Positions 10,597 through 25,500 of a stretch of 64,000 bases of DNA are shown piece by piece. A program made the translations under genes and the position numbers. Source of the DNA: Patella vulgata (Eukaryota > Mollusca > Gastropoda > Patellidae); assembly GCF_932274485.2 (NCBI RefSeq), contig NC_065879.2, forward strand, positions 48,098,936 to 48,162,935, in the 5' to 3' direction. The notes under the pieces are model-generated. The model saw only the letters and a list, made by a program, of their open reading frames with translations, was not told the origin of the DNA and did no database searches. The first letter of the stretch is position 1. The number at the start of each line of letters is the position of its first letter.

Positions 10597-13500
10597 CTGA
10601 AAGAACAGATAATTATTTTTTGGTCCGCCATATATTTTCATAAAATAACATAGGTGTTTTTAGTGCTTGAAATACATATTTGTTGTCACTTCGTAATTTT
10701 ATTTGAACAGTTTCTAAAATTCAGGCATGTACTAATATTTACAAGGATTTGTCTTTCACGAGATTGAACGATAAAAATTTCCCTGTTTTCTGGGGTATGA
10801 TAACAAAAGTTTGAATTAGAAACAGAAGTTCCTAAAACCTACTGCTACAATAATATGTGAGAAAACAGTTCCTTTTATATCAAGTGTCACCATGGTGGAA
10901 ATGATATACATTTTGTTTTCAGTCTAAAAACAATAATAAATACTAATCTACAACCTTTTCTCAAAATTTAAGTTAATGCTTACCTTGACAAGCTCTGTTT
11001 CAAGCTGTAAAATCTTAGCATCTCTTTCGTTGATCATACGTTTCAAAGTTATTGCATCAGTGGTATCAGGATTACTGTCTTCACGTTGTTTACCCGAGGC
11101 CTGATAATAAAAAAATAATTACCATAAATAATTAAAAAGTTCATTAAAACATCATGCTCTGGCAAGAATAAAAGGGTTGTATAAAATTAAAGAATAATTT
11201 TGAATGTTTTGTTAAAGATACATTATGTAAGATTTAGATAAAGAGCTAGCCATTCTTGCTGTAAATTATAATAGTTCTAAAACAGATAATGTAAAATGAA
11301 TAATTTGAAAATTTCATTCAAATTACTCTATTGCGAGCAAAGATATTAGCCTTTGAAGGTTGTTCAAAGCTAAGTCTTCCATTTTTAGAGAGAGAGAGAG
11401 AGTTTAATGTCCACTCGACACAAACTAGGTCATTTGGGGACTAACATATGGTTCAATTTTATTTCAATAATTCACTTGCGTGTAAGGGTCTTTAGCAGTG
11501 GGAGGAAACTGAAGGACCCGGAGAAAACCCACGAGGTGGACAGGCGACCCTACTCCTTGTCACGTACAACCAGGGAATCGAAACCATGCCAGTTAACTAG
11601 ATTAACTGAACCGTTCTAATCTACTTAATATCGGAGATATCCGATGGCATCGAGAGTTGATTATGGTCTTGCCATCTTAATAAATGTCAAATTAATAGTT
11701 TATATGACATTTTGGGCCTAAAGAAAGACCTGCAATAGGCAGATTTAGCTCTTGCATAATGTATGTTTAAGTGAGATTATTTTTATTATTTACACTACAA
11801 TAAGGTCTAATAATTAATGTGATCTGATCTTCATGTTGTCAATGAACAGACTTGGTTGGATTGGGAGAACTGAATTCTATACTTTATCCCCAAAGTAATT
11901 TTTTTTCAATTTTCTTCAATTCTGTTTATATTCACTTACCTTTAACTGTTTTTTTAATGTTTCTATTTCTTTTTCTAATTTAAGACGAAGTTGTTTTTCT
12001 TTTTGTTCTCGACGTTCCGAAACTGTTTGTAATGAAGCGAAAGCTTTTTGTAACTGATCAACTCGACTACCATATACTTCTTTCTTACCACTCTGTTAAC
12101 ATGACAAAAAAAAAAATAAAAATTATTCTTTTTAGTCAATTTAAATAATATATTTCCTTAAGGATGCATTATGTAAAAGCTCAATCAGTCAATTGCAGGT
12201 TTATATTTTGGCTTCAAATGTTATATATATTATTATTTAGACATTTATTCATATGACCAGACTATAATCACCACTCTAAACCACTGGATGGTGGAGATGT
12301 AAAAGGATTGAAATAGGATCGCCATTTAATTTAACCAGCAGTTGCAAGGCAAGATACGATACGCCCACATTTTGCAAGAGATGGATACAGGACAAGCTAA
12401 TAACAAAAGCGATTTTTCGTACAGTCAGGGGCTATAATCCAAAACGGACTGAGATCTTTGAGATATAAAGGTATATTTTAAGTTTCATCAAAATCAGATA
12501 AAAATTGTGACCTCTAGAAGGTCCACAACATACTTTTACACAATTTGCGTACAAAGAGTGGCCATTTTGTCGTGCAGTTTCAGTCCGATTTTCACGAAAT
12601 TCAAACTCAACCGCCATTATGATGTAACGGTGATATATTCGAACATTTTTTTTAAATCAGATAAAAACATGATTTTTCTTATAATCAGGGGCCATAATTC
12701 AGAAAGTTAGGATCTGATATACACGAATATCGAAAGTAACCCAATATCTTTGGGTTATCCTCATGCATTTCAAGTTTCATCAAAATCGGATGAAAATTGT
12801 GACCTCTAGAGGGTCCACAATCTTGTTATACCATATTTTTACAGTAATGTGCGTACAAGAGGCGGCCATTTTGTCCAGCAGTTCTTGTCCGATTTTCACG
12901 AAATTATACCATATTTTTACAGTAATGTGCGTACAAGAGGCGGCCATTTTGTCCAGCAGTTCTTGTCCGATTTTCACGAAATTTGAACTCAACCTACATT
13001 ATGGTGCAACAATGATACATTTAAACAATTTTTAAAATCAGATAAAAATTGTGACTTCTAGACGGGCTACAAGTTATAAACACGATTTTTCGTAAATCAA
13101 GGGCCATAATTCAGGAAGTTATGATCCGATATGAACCAATCAGGTTGCCATAATCCATGAAGTTATGGTCCGATACATACCAATTTAAAAAGGAACCAAG
13201 AGAGATAGACCTATATTTCAAGTTTCGTCAAAATCAAGATAAAAATTATGACCTGTAGAGTGTCCACGTCCATAAACACAAATTGTGTACGGACGGACAG
13301 GGTCGACAATAATATATGTCCACAATAAAATGTGGGCGTATAAAAATGGACAAGCAAGGCTGTGTCTTGATTAATAAGTAAAGTTGCTATGATAATAAAT
13401 AATCTATGCAACATTTTGTCAAAACTTCAGTGATTTAACATCATTCAGAATAATGTATTAATTTTGAATAATCTATTTTAGAACTATTATAGCAAGAACA

Positions 13501-16500
13501 GACAGCTCTTTATCTAAATCTTACATAACGTATCTTTAACAGTTGTGATCTTAAATACATATCCAAACTACTAGGATATGTTAACAAAAACATTTACCAT
13601 GGTAAACAATAAAGCAAATTTCCCCCAAACTGCTGAATAGCCTTATTTTGGCTATTTGAATAATTCCTGAAACTTTCAAGTTGATAGCCCTCTTAGAAGT
13701 GAGCTTTTTCAAAATGCATTTTGTAGAGTTGTGTCTCCCTAGGGTCAATGATCGACACAGTGTGATGATTACTTGTTTACTTACAGTATGGAGATGGAGA
13801 AAGTTTGAACATACGCGATTATCGTGTCGTTTTTTGTTGAAAATTGCCACGATAAAAAACTCAGTGTAGCAGTCGCTATCGTGTGCCACTATAGTCGCGT
13901 GACACGAGAGGCCTCGGTGTAATTTGATATGTAAAATTAACGATATTTATCAGTCATAAACAAATGATGTCAAAAAGATATACTGCCACGATGTTACAAT
14001 CAAAGAGGCTTTTAAATAATAAAATTAACAGAATTATGGCTGTACCGATACATTACTTCATCAATATGTTCAACATTTTTAAGACTTGATCGACTATTTC
14101 AAACTCATTCAAATTACGAAAATTTCAAAATTTACGCACATAGATGCTGGTCTTACCGTGGGCGAAAGTTTTGTCCATCAAAACAGCCATTTCCATTCTG
14201 ACAAATAAGTCACACAATGCATTTTAAATTGATAAATCACAACTGAACAAGTAATATATCTTCGGGTTTAAATCACAAATGAGTTAAATGCCTTCATGTC
14301 CTGTTTTTAAGCACACATAGCAAGAAGTCACCGTCAACCTTGCTAAACACATCGTCGTTCGTTCTTGGTGTTTAACGTCTGCTTCCACATAAGTGATATC
14401 GCAGACAAGATATAGGAGACCCGAAGCTGATTCCTGTTTTTTAGAATATGATTTTGCAATCTTTCCATTTGGCCTTAGGCCATGGATTTGGTTTAGTGGG
14501 AAGTTCTTCCCTTTTTTTAATACAAAACATATCGTTTGGTAGATGATCTCGTCTGCTTCTGGATTGGTAGATGTCATCGTTTGGGGTTAGTGTTTAGGTG
14601 CCAGGCCCGTCTTTCTCCACTGTCTGGGTTTGGTATCCGTTTTATTTGCGGAATAGTGTTTAGGTGCCATGTTCGTCTGACCGTAACTCCCCCTTACTCC
14701 ACTATCCTGCTAGTTTGGTAGATGTCATCTTTGTGGGGTTTGTGTTTAGGTGCCAGGCCCGTCTTATCGTGACCTCCCCTTACTCCACTATCCCACTCTG
14801 TAGGTTTGGAGTCTGTTTTTGGTGGAATAGTGTTTAGATGCCGAGTCCGTCTGATCGTGACTCCCCCTTACTCCACTATCCTGCCAGTTTGGTATAAATC
14901 CCCTATGTAGTTTAGTGTTTAGATGCCGGGCCCGTCTAACCGTGACCCCCTCTTACTTCACTCTTCTACTTAGTCCAACTGTGTCCATTAGGGCGTGGAT
15001 TTGTTCGAAGATTTGCAGTTTCAGATCTGGTCTCGGGAAGAGTAGGTTCTTAGTCTTGAATGGTATGTTGTTGGTCTCCATTGTTCTCACTAGTTCCCTT
15101 CTCTCCTCCTCGTATACCTCGCAGTCTACCAGGACATGGTTGGCGGTACATTCTTCTCCGCACTCACAGATGATGACTTGGTGTTTGTAGTCTCGCAGCC
15201 GCTCTTTCACCCTTAGCTTCGATATAAGTCTACAAATATCTCTTCTAGGGTTGCTGAACACATGTACATTAACACATATCAGTCGGATAAAACCTTGATG
15301 GCTTTTTCATTTTGGCACCAAAGAGTCTGAGTCAATGCATACTGTCAGTCAAGATTCCTAATTAATTACGTGAATTCACACATGCCATCAAAAGGAATTG
15401 ATAATTGACTAAAGTAGAAGCCTCTTTAACAACAAATTGTTACCATGTCGTATTCTTGTAGAAAATATTTTTATTCTGAATTGTCAGTACGGTAAGTAAT
15501 CATTATCCAAAATAGTTGACAAATTATTAAAGAACAATTACAATTGGGACGCCACCAATCTGGATTTTCACACAAAATAGGTGCTGTTGTCATAGCACAC
15601 CTACAATATACATCATGTATTACCAGTAGGTTACAAGGGATTATATTAAATTTATTTATGATAAAACTCGGGATTTAAAATATGTAGATATATGAGATAA
15701 TTCAATTTTTGAATCAGTACAGACTTAAAGGTTGGCGTATGCACCGTGTGAAAAGAATACTTAACAGGGATAAAAAACTAACGCTCGCCCGGTCGCCCAT
15801 GGCGAGTAAAAGTCAGTACGGGCGATTGAAATTCAAAATCAATTAGCCCGTGTGGCGACCTGATATTTTGGTAGTTGTAATAATTGATAATTTGTACTTA
15901 ATGAACACTGTCATGAAACTAACTTCCGAAAATCGTCGCCATCCCTATTTATGTGTTTTTAATCTTTGGCTGTTCCATTTCGCCATACCGGTATGAAATC
16001 TGAGCAAGCAAGCTTGCTGATTGGTTGAAATTGTAGATAAATAGATAGATAGATTTTATTACATAAAACTCCCTTTTCGGGCAGCATGTAAATAATACAT
16101 TACAGTCAGCATGCTAAATACATTATAAAGTGGATGAAAAATACATAAAAAAAAAAATGGATGAAAAATACATAAAAAAAAAAAATGGATGAAAAATATA
16201 TAAAAAGTAGATGAAAGATACATAAAAGTGAATGAAATGTACATTTACATGTACATACATTGAGGCAGTATGTGCAAAATATAAACCAAAGTTTTGAATA
16301 TATGCCATAGTCGCTTAAACTAAACGTGAAGAGGTCTTTGAATTGTTTGTTGTTTATTTATTTATTTATCTATTTTTTGGTTTATATAGAAGTAGGTGCC
16401 ACATCCCTTATTTTGCCAGAGCAAACAGTGGGTTAAACATGTTTTCGAATGAAAATGGATACATTTGGGTCTCAAATGCCCCATAAACAATTGTCTTACG

Positions 16501-19500
16501 GAGTTCCTCATAGCGGTTGCATTCAATGAGAAAATGATACTCATTTTCAACTTTCTGTTGAGGGCAGTTTGTGCAAAACCGCATATGTGCAGGTCTATTC
16601 TTGTATCGCCCTCTCTCTCTATTTCAAGGGAATGTGTGCTTAGACTAAGGCGGGACATAGCGGTTTTAGTTTTAAGATTTTTAACAGCTTGCAGGTGTAG
16701 GGCACCGTAGCCTTGATATTCTTTGTATGATAACAAGGGAGGGTACGGAACAGCCTCTGTTTACACCTCAATGAATTATGAAGCGGGAGTCGATATAATT
16801 GAATAACTTTTCAGTCATATTTCAGGTTAATTATCATAAATCGCCTAACCTAATCGTTGATATATATATACATGAAGCAATTTAGCGAAGAACATGGATG
16901 TTAAAAGGTTTTATAACAGCGATATATTATGGCAATGAAGAGGCTCGTAAATACATATGCTCTGCTATAAATAACTTCATCACTCGGTGACAACTTATGA
17001 TATTAAATTTTAAGGACATTACATCATATTATTTTGCACATCACAACTGAATTTATAAAACATAAATGAAATATAAATACAAATGAGGCCCCTGAAAAAA
17101 TCTATTGTATTGAAGATTAAACTTCCAAAGGACAAATCTGAAATATGAAATGAAATGTGCCAAATTGAATTTTAATATGTCTTCATGACTGATTAATGAA
17201 TTCATTATTTGATGAAACCAGCGGCTGCCAGGCAGGATACGCCCACATTTTCGAGAGATGGATAGAAAACAAGCTAAAACGAAAGTGATTTTTCCTACAA
17301 TCAAGGGCCATAATTCAGGAAATTACAATTCGATATGCGCAAATATTGAAAGGAACCAAGATCTTTGAGTTATAAACTTATATTTCAAGTTTCAACAAAA
17401 TCGGATAAAAATTGTGACCTCTATAGGGTCCACAACCTTGATATACCATATTTTTACGTAATTTGAGAACGAGGGGCAGCCATTTTGTCTTTCAGTTTTG
17501 GGCCGATTTTCACGAAATTCGAACTCAGTCGTCCTTAGGGTGTAATGGTGGTATAATAATACGTTTTTTTTAAATCGGATAAAAATTATGACCTCTATAA
17601 GGGTCCACAAACCAAAACAAGATAATTGATTATTGGGTAAATAAAACAATATAAACAACTGATTTACGCCATACAATTAAATTATTAAATATTAGATGTG
17701 GACGACTGTACGACATAACCAATACCCCCTGTGGACGACTTAACTGCGTACGTGTTTGCTTGTGGACGAGTTTTCAGACACCCGTTCAATAATATGAATG
17801 CAACATACAAACAGCTGACCATATTCATGCAATAGACCATAATTATCGATTTTTACCGTAAAACAGTAATCACAATTTCTCGTTACATATTGGTATTACA
17901 TGTAGGGATGGGGCGGGGGTGTCCAGCCCAATACAAACAACCTCGTGAAACGTCGACGAATAACTTCGTAGTTAGTCATATTGTAAGTGTTACGTTGTTT
18001 TCTTTATTATGACATTCTGCTAATTGAGAAAATATTTGAATAATAAATACGGGTTATTTTTACAAGACATCTCTTTTGAAAATTTCCCTTACATTTAATT
18101 TTAACCGAAACGCCCAAATTGATTGACATGCAAAGAACAAACCATTATGACCCTTCTTGAATGCCAACCGTTTGCATATCAGAATCATATTAACAATTGT
18201 GATTGTTTTTTTAAAAAAGATGTCAAACCTTTTTTGGTCATTTTTACTACTGACAATTTACAATACAAGTCGTACTGTTAAGACAACTACAACAGGGTAA
18301 CAATTGGTTGTAAAATGGGCGTTTATTTTCTGTCAGTTGGTTTCTTTTGAAGTCAAACTTTTAGGATCTCCGTACTGTACCTGTCCTAAAATCTGAGTCT
18401 ATATTCTAATTTGTCAGTCATCATAAATATCCTACATTTTTTCAGATAACCTAATTATGCTCAACGGAATATAAGTTTTAATATATTCTTAAACAGATCT
18501 TATTTGAAAACTTTTAATTTCTTATCTTTATTCCTTTTTTTAGCATTTTAATACAGAGTTTTAGTAATGTATAACAAGTCAAAGAAATTATTCTGCTTTT
18601 AACCATACATTATGCAAGAGCTAAATCTGCCTATTTCAGGTCTTTCTTTAGGCCTGAAATGTTATCTAAATTATCAATTAGACATTAATTAACTTATTCA
18701 GACCATAATCAACTCTCGATTTCATTGCTACTTGCTAATCTGCGATATTTATTGGATTAGGATCCGATTTGCTGCTCAACTTCCATTCATAATTTAATCA
18801 TGAAATGGATAATCGAGACTGTTTTTTTTATTGTACCGACTTCAGTAATGATGATCGAGGCTAGGCCAAAAATTCAATTGCTAAATTCTCGGTTCACAGT
18901 GGATCAATTTGACTGAAATTTTCAGCAAATTCCCTTTACATTATCTAATTTTTAACTATTATAGTGAGAACTGCCAGCTCTTTATCTAATCTCCCATAAT
19001 GTATCTTTAATCAATACACTGGCCGTGACATTGCAACTTTATAAGACTGTCAGTCATTATCAGCTAAATTGATTTTTCATCAATAGACTGCAGTTATGAA
19101 GTAAAACGTCAACTTTCAAGGGAGATATAAAAATTGTGACTTCTTTTTGTAGGGTGATTAATAATTGTGTCAAATTTTAAATTCTTACCTCATCTTCTAG
19201 ATGTACATTAGCCTGTACTGTTGTTAAAGCATTATCTAATATATCTATTTGTGCTCTTTGTTCGATGACAGATGATTTTAATGATGCTATTTGTTGTTCT
19301 AATTTATCTTTGGTAGAAAGTAAATCTTTATCTATAATAATATCAAAAACATTGAATATTTATACTTTAAAATAGGGTTAAATTTGTCAATATAGTAAAT
19401 TTCCATCTTAAAAAAGGATAAGACATAATAGATTTTCTAGAATGAAATGGACCGAAACAGCCTGGACAGCAACATACATGGCATGTTTTATTATAAAGTG

Positions 19501-22500
19501 TACCAGTGGGTATCTAACAAATATACTATTCAAAAAAAGTAGGGGATATTTGATTTTGGGGGCATAATACTAAAATATGCAAATGACTACGAAAAAAGTC
19601 ACTATAGAACCTAACAGAAGAAACATTTCCAGTTACATGTGACGCCCAAACGCACCAATAGCTACCGCATGGAATGCAGGTGATGCTTGGGATCATCATG
19701 GGGGTCCAACCCAAGATTTGCACGACTCTGACTTTGAATGTTACAGTCATTGTGGCATTGAATTCCAGGGTGGAAACATCAGTTTAATTGTTTTAGTGAC
19801 CAGAAAACAAATTTTGATATGCGTCGGCTTACCCAAAATGAAAGGTTACGAGCCCTTGGCATGCTACAGATCGGCACAACACAGGCGGTTGTGGCGCGGA
19901 CGATGAATGTTTCTCAGTCTGTCATAAGCAGGCTATGGTCCAGATACCGTGATACACAATCTGTACAGGACAGACCACGCTCAGGTCGACCAAGGGCGAC
20001 AACTCAAGCCCAGGATCGATTTATCCGTACCTTGGCCTTGAGAAATCGTGTCATCACAGCAAATCAGATCAGCGCTCGTCTTCAAACAGACACTGGTGTG
20101 AGAGTGAGTGGCCAGACGATTCGGAATCGACTGCATAGGGGTCACCTTCGCGCCCGACGTCCTCGCGTGATCCCTTGTTTGAGAGATCATCACATTCAGG
20201 CAAGACGTCGTTGGTGTAGGGATCGTCAACACTGGGATAATCGACGCTGGAGCAATGTGATGTTTTCAGATGAGTCAAGGTTCACTGTTGATTTTTTGGA
20301 CAGATGTAGGAGGGTGTGGCGTCGTCGAAACGAGAGCTTCCAAGACGTTAACGTCATCAGACATGATCGATTTGGGGGTGGTTCTGTTATGGTGTGGGGA
20401 GGCATCACTGTTGCTGGAAGAACGGCTTTACATGTTGTTGCAGGGCGTGTTACAGGCCAGTACTACCGGGACAACATCTTGGCAGTCCATGTTGTGCCGT
20501 TCGCACGACGTCATGGCCGCCGTTTCATCTTCCAGGATGACAACGCAAGATGTCACAGGGCCAGGATCGTTACAGGTTACCTCCAACAACAGAACATCAC
20601 CACATTACCTTGGCCAGCACTGAGTCCCGACCTCTCCCCCATCGAGCATGTCTGGGACATGCTTGGACAGAGGTTACGTCAACGTCAACAACGTCCCGCC
20701 AATGTCCCAAGAACTTGCTGCTGCGTTGCAATAGGAATGGGACAATCTGGACCAAAATGACCTTAGACGTCTCATTAGGAGTATGCCACGTCGGATCAAT
20801 GCTTGTTTGGCAAACAGAGGAGGATTTACCCGTTACTGACTTGGTTGTGATGCTGTGGTAACTTTGCTGTTTAACCCCGGGTATCATTTTACCCTTATAA
20901 TGGTCAGTCTGTGCCTTACTTAGTCTAACGATCATTTGGAATAAATCGATGAATGTGAACTTCATTTCATTTTGTCATTTGTTTCTTCGTCAGTTTCATT
21001 AGGTGACTTTAATAACACTTAAAAATCAAATATCCCCTACTTTTTTTGAATAGTATATAATGGTTTTATTAGAAAAGAGAAAAAGAGTTTTTAAATATTT
21101 TTCTTATCTTCAAAATCAGCATATATTGAACAATTAAAATACTTAATACCAGGTTTATTGATGTATTTTTTTATTAAAAAAAGTTACAAATATTTTAATG
21201 AATTACATCATTTAAGACAGACATTTTTCCCATCATTTTTTATCAAGAGTTTAGAATACATTGAAATAACATTTGTTTTAAAATTTTTAATTTATTTTTG
21301 TATAATTATAATGGCAAGTGTGTCTTCTTTAAAACAGACTTAAAAATATACTGATGAGAAAAATAACAAGTTCCGAAAATTGAATGGTTCAAACCCCAGT
21401 GAAAATTTGACTATTCTGTCCATCCACTACATTATTGAAGTGGTCTTACATTTGTTTTGTAAACTTTGTATTTTTACGTCACATGAAAATAAATTTGTCC
21501 ATTTGTGGAATGGCTGTTTATGTTTTAGTATATGCCATTTAAAAAAAGCAGGAAAATGTTTTGGAAAATCAAATTTCCATGCTTATATATTGCTAAGGTT
21601 TTGTTCAATTAATGTCTGTCCAGTTTTAGCGAAACGTTAGCATTATTTTAATATTTCTTTTCGGCTTCATATTATGTGATAGAATTTGAATAACCGCTGC
21701 AAACGAAGCGTGAGTGTAGTCCCGATCTTCCACACAGGATACGGATAATTTGACACAGGTAGTCGATTGATTATGCCATTTTTACAGTTGTCTGTTCGAA
21801 AATGTTAATGTTAGCACTCTTGATACGTTAGCACCACTAATTCGCCTTTCACAGCATTATTTACTCAAAATGTATCACTTTCTTTACGGCCTTTAGAAAA
21901 GAAAACCGGCTTTCCGATTCCCGATGCATAAACATGGCGGTCGGCATTCTCGCCTTATTCATTCGATCAAAATGACTTTGACCCCCGCAAAAAAGTGCTA
22001 ACGTGTCAATTGTCAGACCGATTAAATAAACCGTCTGTCCTTACGTAACTTTAGCACGTGCTTTTAAAATACTTTTTGTCCGATTTTAAATTTAAAACTC
22101 GCCCAAGGGTAGAAATACTATACAATTTATTAATACCTTTCATTGCGGACTATTTTTATTTTTAGATAAAAACAATAATTCAAGTAATACAGTTATTTAT
22201 AAAATGTCCACGTCTGTCCTTATGTAACGTTAGCAACAGTTGCATGCCCAATAAATGTTTAAATTTTAGGTTATTAAAATATATGATTATATTTTATTAT
22301 ATTAATCTTAAATTCTTAATATTATGCTTTATTTAGCATGAAAAAAATCTCAGTAACTACTTACATCAACACTATAAATAGAAATTTTCTTCAAACTTTA
22401 GTGCTAATGTTACAAATCTGCCAGAATGTCTGACCACATGTAACATTAGCAATGCAATTAATTTTTAAATTAAAAATTGATTTGTAAATCATATCCCATG

Positions 22501-25500
22501 AAACTTCAGATTTAGATAATGTATTATTACATTAAACTTTTGAAGAAAATTATTAATATATATAAGCAACAGTTAATATCTGAAAGGAAAATAAATGTGC
22601 CATGCGTCTGTCAAATTCAAAAGAGACATTTTATATTTACTAAAATGGTCATCTTCACCGTCTTATGACCCAAAAATAATAGCATCTTCATTCATTTAAC
22701 ATAATTCAATGTATATTCTACCTATAGAGATTGCTATTTATATGAATTTTAATGTGCATTGTTTGCATTTGATATAATTTCATCTAGAGTGATACGATTC
22801 AAAAAATTTCAATACGTTAGGTATAATGTTCAATAAAAAAATTATTTTGCGAAAAATTATCTTTTTTAAAATATATTTTGGAAGAATATGTATCAATCTT
22901 CCCTAAGACAGGGATTTTGTAAGAGGAATTGGAATTTCATAATTTAGATGGGATGGTACACTTTAAAAAAAGATAGGTTGCCAGGCAACTAAACATACGC
23001 CCACAGCAGCTAAATCGTCCAGGCAGTCAACAAGAGTTGTCGCATATTTTTAATTTTCGGTAATGGAACATTTATAAAACACTCAAATCTGATCATAAAT
23101 TTAAAGTCAATCGGATATTAACTTTGGCCTTTAGAGCGTCCACAAGATTTTTCAAAGTGATCAAGGGTCATAACTCTGGCAGTAATTTTCAGAAATTGCT
23201 GAAAATCAATAGGATTCTTCGTCTCATGACCTTGAACACTGTGTATGAATTTAAAGCCAATCAAATATTAACTTTGGCCTGTAGAGCGTCCACAAGATTT
23301 TTTGAAGTGATAAAGGGCCATAACTCTGGCAGTAATTATCGGAAATCGCTGAAACTTAATAGGCTTCTTCGTCTCATGACCTTGAACACTGTGTATGAAT
23401 TTAAAGCCAATCGGATATTTACTTTGGCCTCTAGAGCGTCCACAAGATTTTTCAAAGTGCCATAACTCTGGCAGTAATTATCGAAAATTGCTGAAAATCA
23501 ATAGGCTTCTTCGTCTCAAGACCTTAAACACTGTGTATAAATCTAAAGTCAATTGGATATTAACTTTGGCCTTTAGAGCGTCCACAAGATTTTTTGAAGT
23601 GATCAAGGGCCATAACTCTGGTAGTAATTATTGGAAATCGCTGAAAATCAATAGGCTTCTTCGTCTCAAGACCTTAAACACTGTGTATAAAGTCAATCAA
23701 ATATTAACTTTGGCCTCTAGAGCGCCCACAAGATTTTTTGAAGTGTTCAAGGGCCATAACTCTGGCAGTAATTATCGGAAATCGCTGAAAATCAATAGGC
23801 TTCTTCGTCTCAAGACCTTAAACACTGTGTATAAATTTAAAGTCAATCGGATATTAACTTTAGCCTCTAGAGCGTCCACAAGCAATTGTGGAAGCCGGAC
23901 CGACAGACCGATGGACGGACAGGGGCGACGACAATATACGACCACATTTAAATGTGGGCGTATAAAAACCATGCCACATGCCAAGGAGTACACATGTGGA
24001 CTTCGACCAATCACAACAACTCAACGCTTTTTCCTTGCCAGTCTTTTCGTCCTGCACCACTGAAGAAAAGGAAACTTTGCTGCTAATAATGTGATCGAAC
24101 CCGGGACCTCCTAAGCGACTGTGGCTCTGTTGATATAAAGAGTAAGCATAATAAAAGAAACTTACTGTGAGATAACAGTTTAATGATGGTTGTATCTTTC
24201 TCAGATAATTTACTCTTTATTTCAGTTTCTGTTTTAACTCTATGTTTTTCTGTTGGAGACATAGATTTATCTATTTGATCTGTCAAATATAAACAAAAAG
24301 GCACAATATTTAGACTTAGTCAAAGGTCAATATAGCCATATTAACAAGCAGGCTTACCAAAATATAGCCATATCAACAAGCAGTCTTACCAAATATAGCC
24401 ATATCAACAAGCAGTCTTACCAAATATAAACATATTAACAAGTAGTTTTACCAAATATAGCCAAGTAGTTGTACCAAAACAGGCACAAGTATCAAAGCCT
24501 AATTAATTCAAAAAATACAATTTTATTTAAGAACTTATTTTTCAATTGTAAAGTTAAGCCTGTTGTATTAATTGATTTATTATTTTTTTAAAAATGTGTG
24601 TAGGGCTCATGGTTAAAATACGCCAGGTTATACATCTTGTCCGGTTAAACTAAAAATTTTCTTTCTAGACTGGTCCATACTGAATCACATATCAATTTTC
24701 TTTCAAGGCTAGTCTATACTGAATCACATATATCAATTTTCTTTCTAGGACAGTCTGTACAGAATCACAGATATGAATTGTGGACTGTGGTCACACCGGT
24801 ACGTGTCTTTCAAGGTAACACAATATCTTTGGACAATTTGTTTTGTGGTATCCAAGTCCATGTTACACATTACGACATCAAGACTTACCTTTCAAATCTT
24901 TATTTTCTGTTTGTAATTTCTTGATTTCAACTTCTAATCTTTGTTTTAATGCCATGTCTAATTTCTCCCGTTTTTGTGCTGATTTAGCCAGAGATTCGTA
25001 CGCTCCATGAACTTTCTCTATCTCTAATTCTAACTGTAATGAACCAACCATATATTAAACCAAGTTATGCTTCACTGTATACAGAAAATATATGCAGGAA
25101 TGTAGATAACAAGCGAAAGGCGCAAAAAATTACTTTCCAACTGTTCCGGGATATTGATATGGGATATTGATTGGTCTGCTGTATCAATACTAAAACCAGC
25201 GACTGCCAGGCAGGATACGCCCACATTTTGCAAGAGATGGATAGAGAACAAGCTGAAAACAAAAATGATTTTTTGTACATTTTTGGGATATAAAGATATG
25301 TTTTACCTTTCCTCAGAATCAGATAAAAATTGTGACCTCTAGAGGGTCCACAACCTTTGCATACTTTTACACAGTTCATTTCGATTTTCCCGAAATTCAA
25401 ATTCAACCCCGTCATTATAGTCCCGGGGGGGGGGGGGGCTGAATGGTTAGCACGTGCGCGCTGTACCATAAAGTCTGTCATTGAGTCAACTGGCGTGGTT

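Noticed and set aside
13211-13414. Minus-strand open frame with a hydrophobic start
   Set aside because: It spans the tail of a B-type element and has no family similarity.
23124-24063. Two long open frames encoding 50-residue repeats (RASTRFFEVIKGHNSGSNYR and so on)
   Set aside because: The repeat period is 150 bp, so any open frame persists through the array. The same sequence is non-coding and frame-shifted in all other A-type copies.
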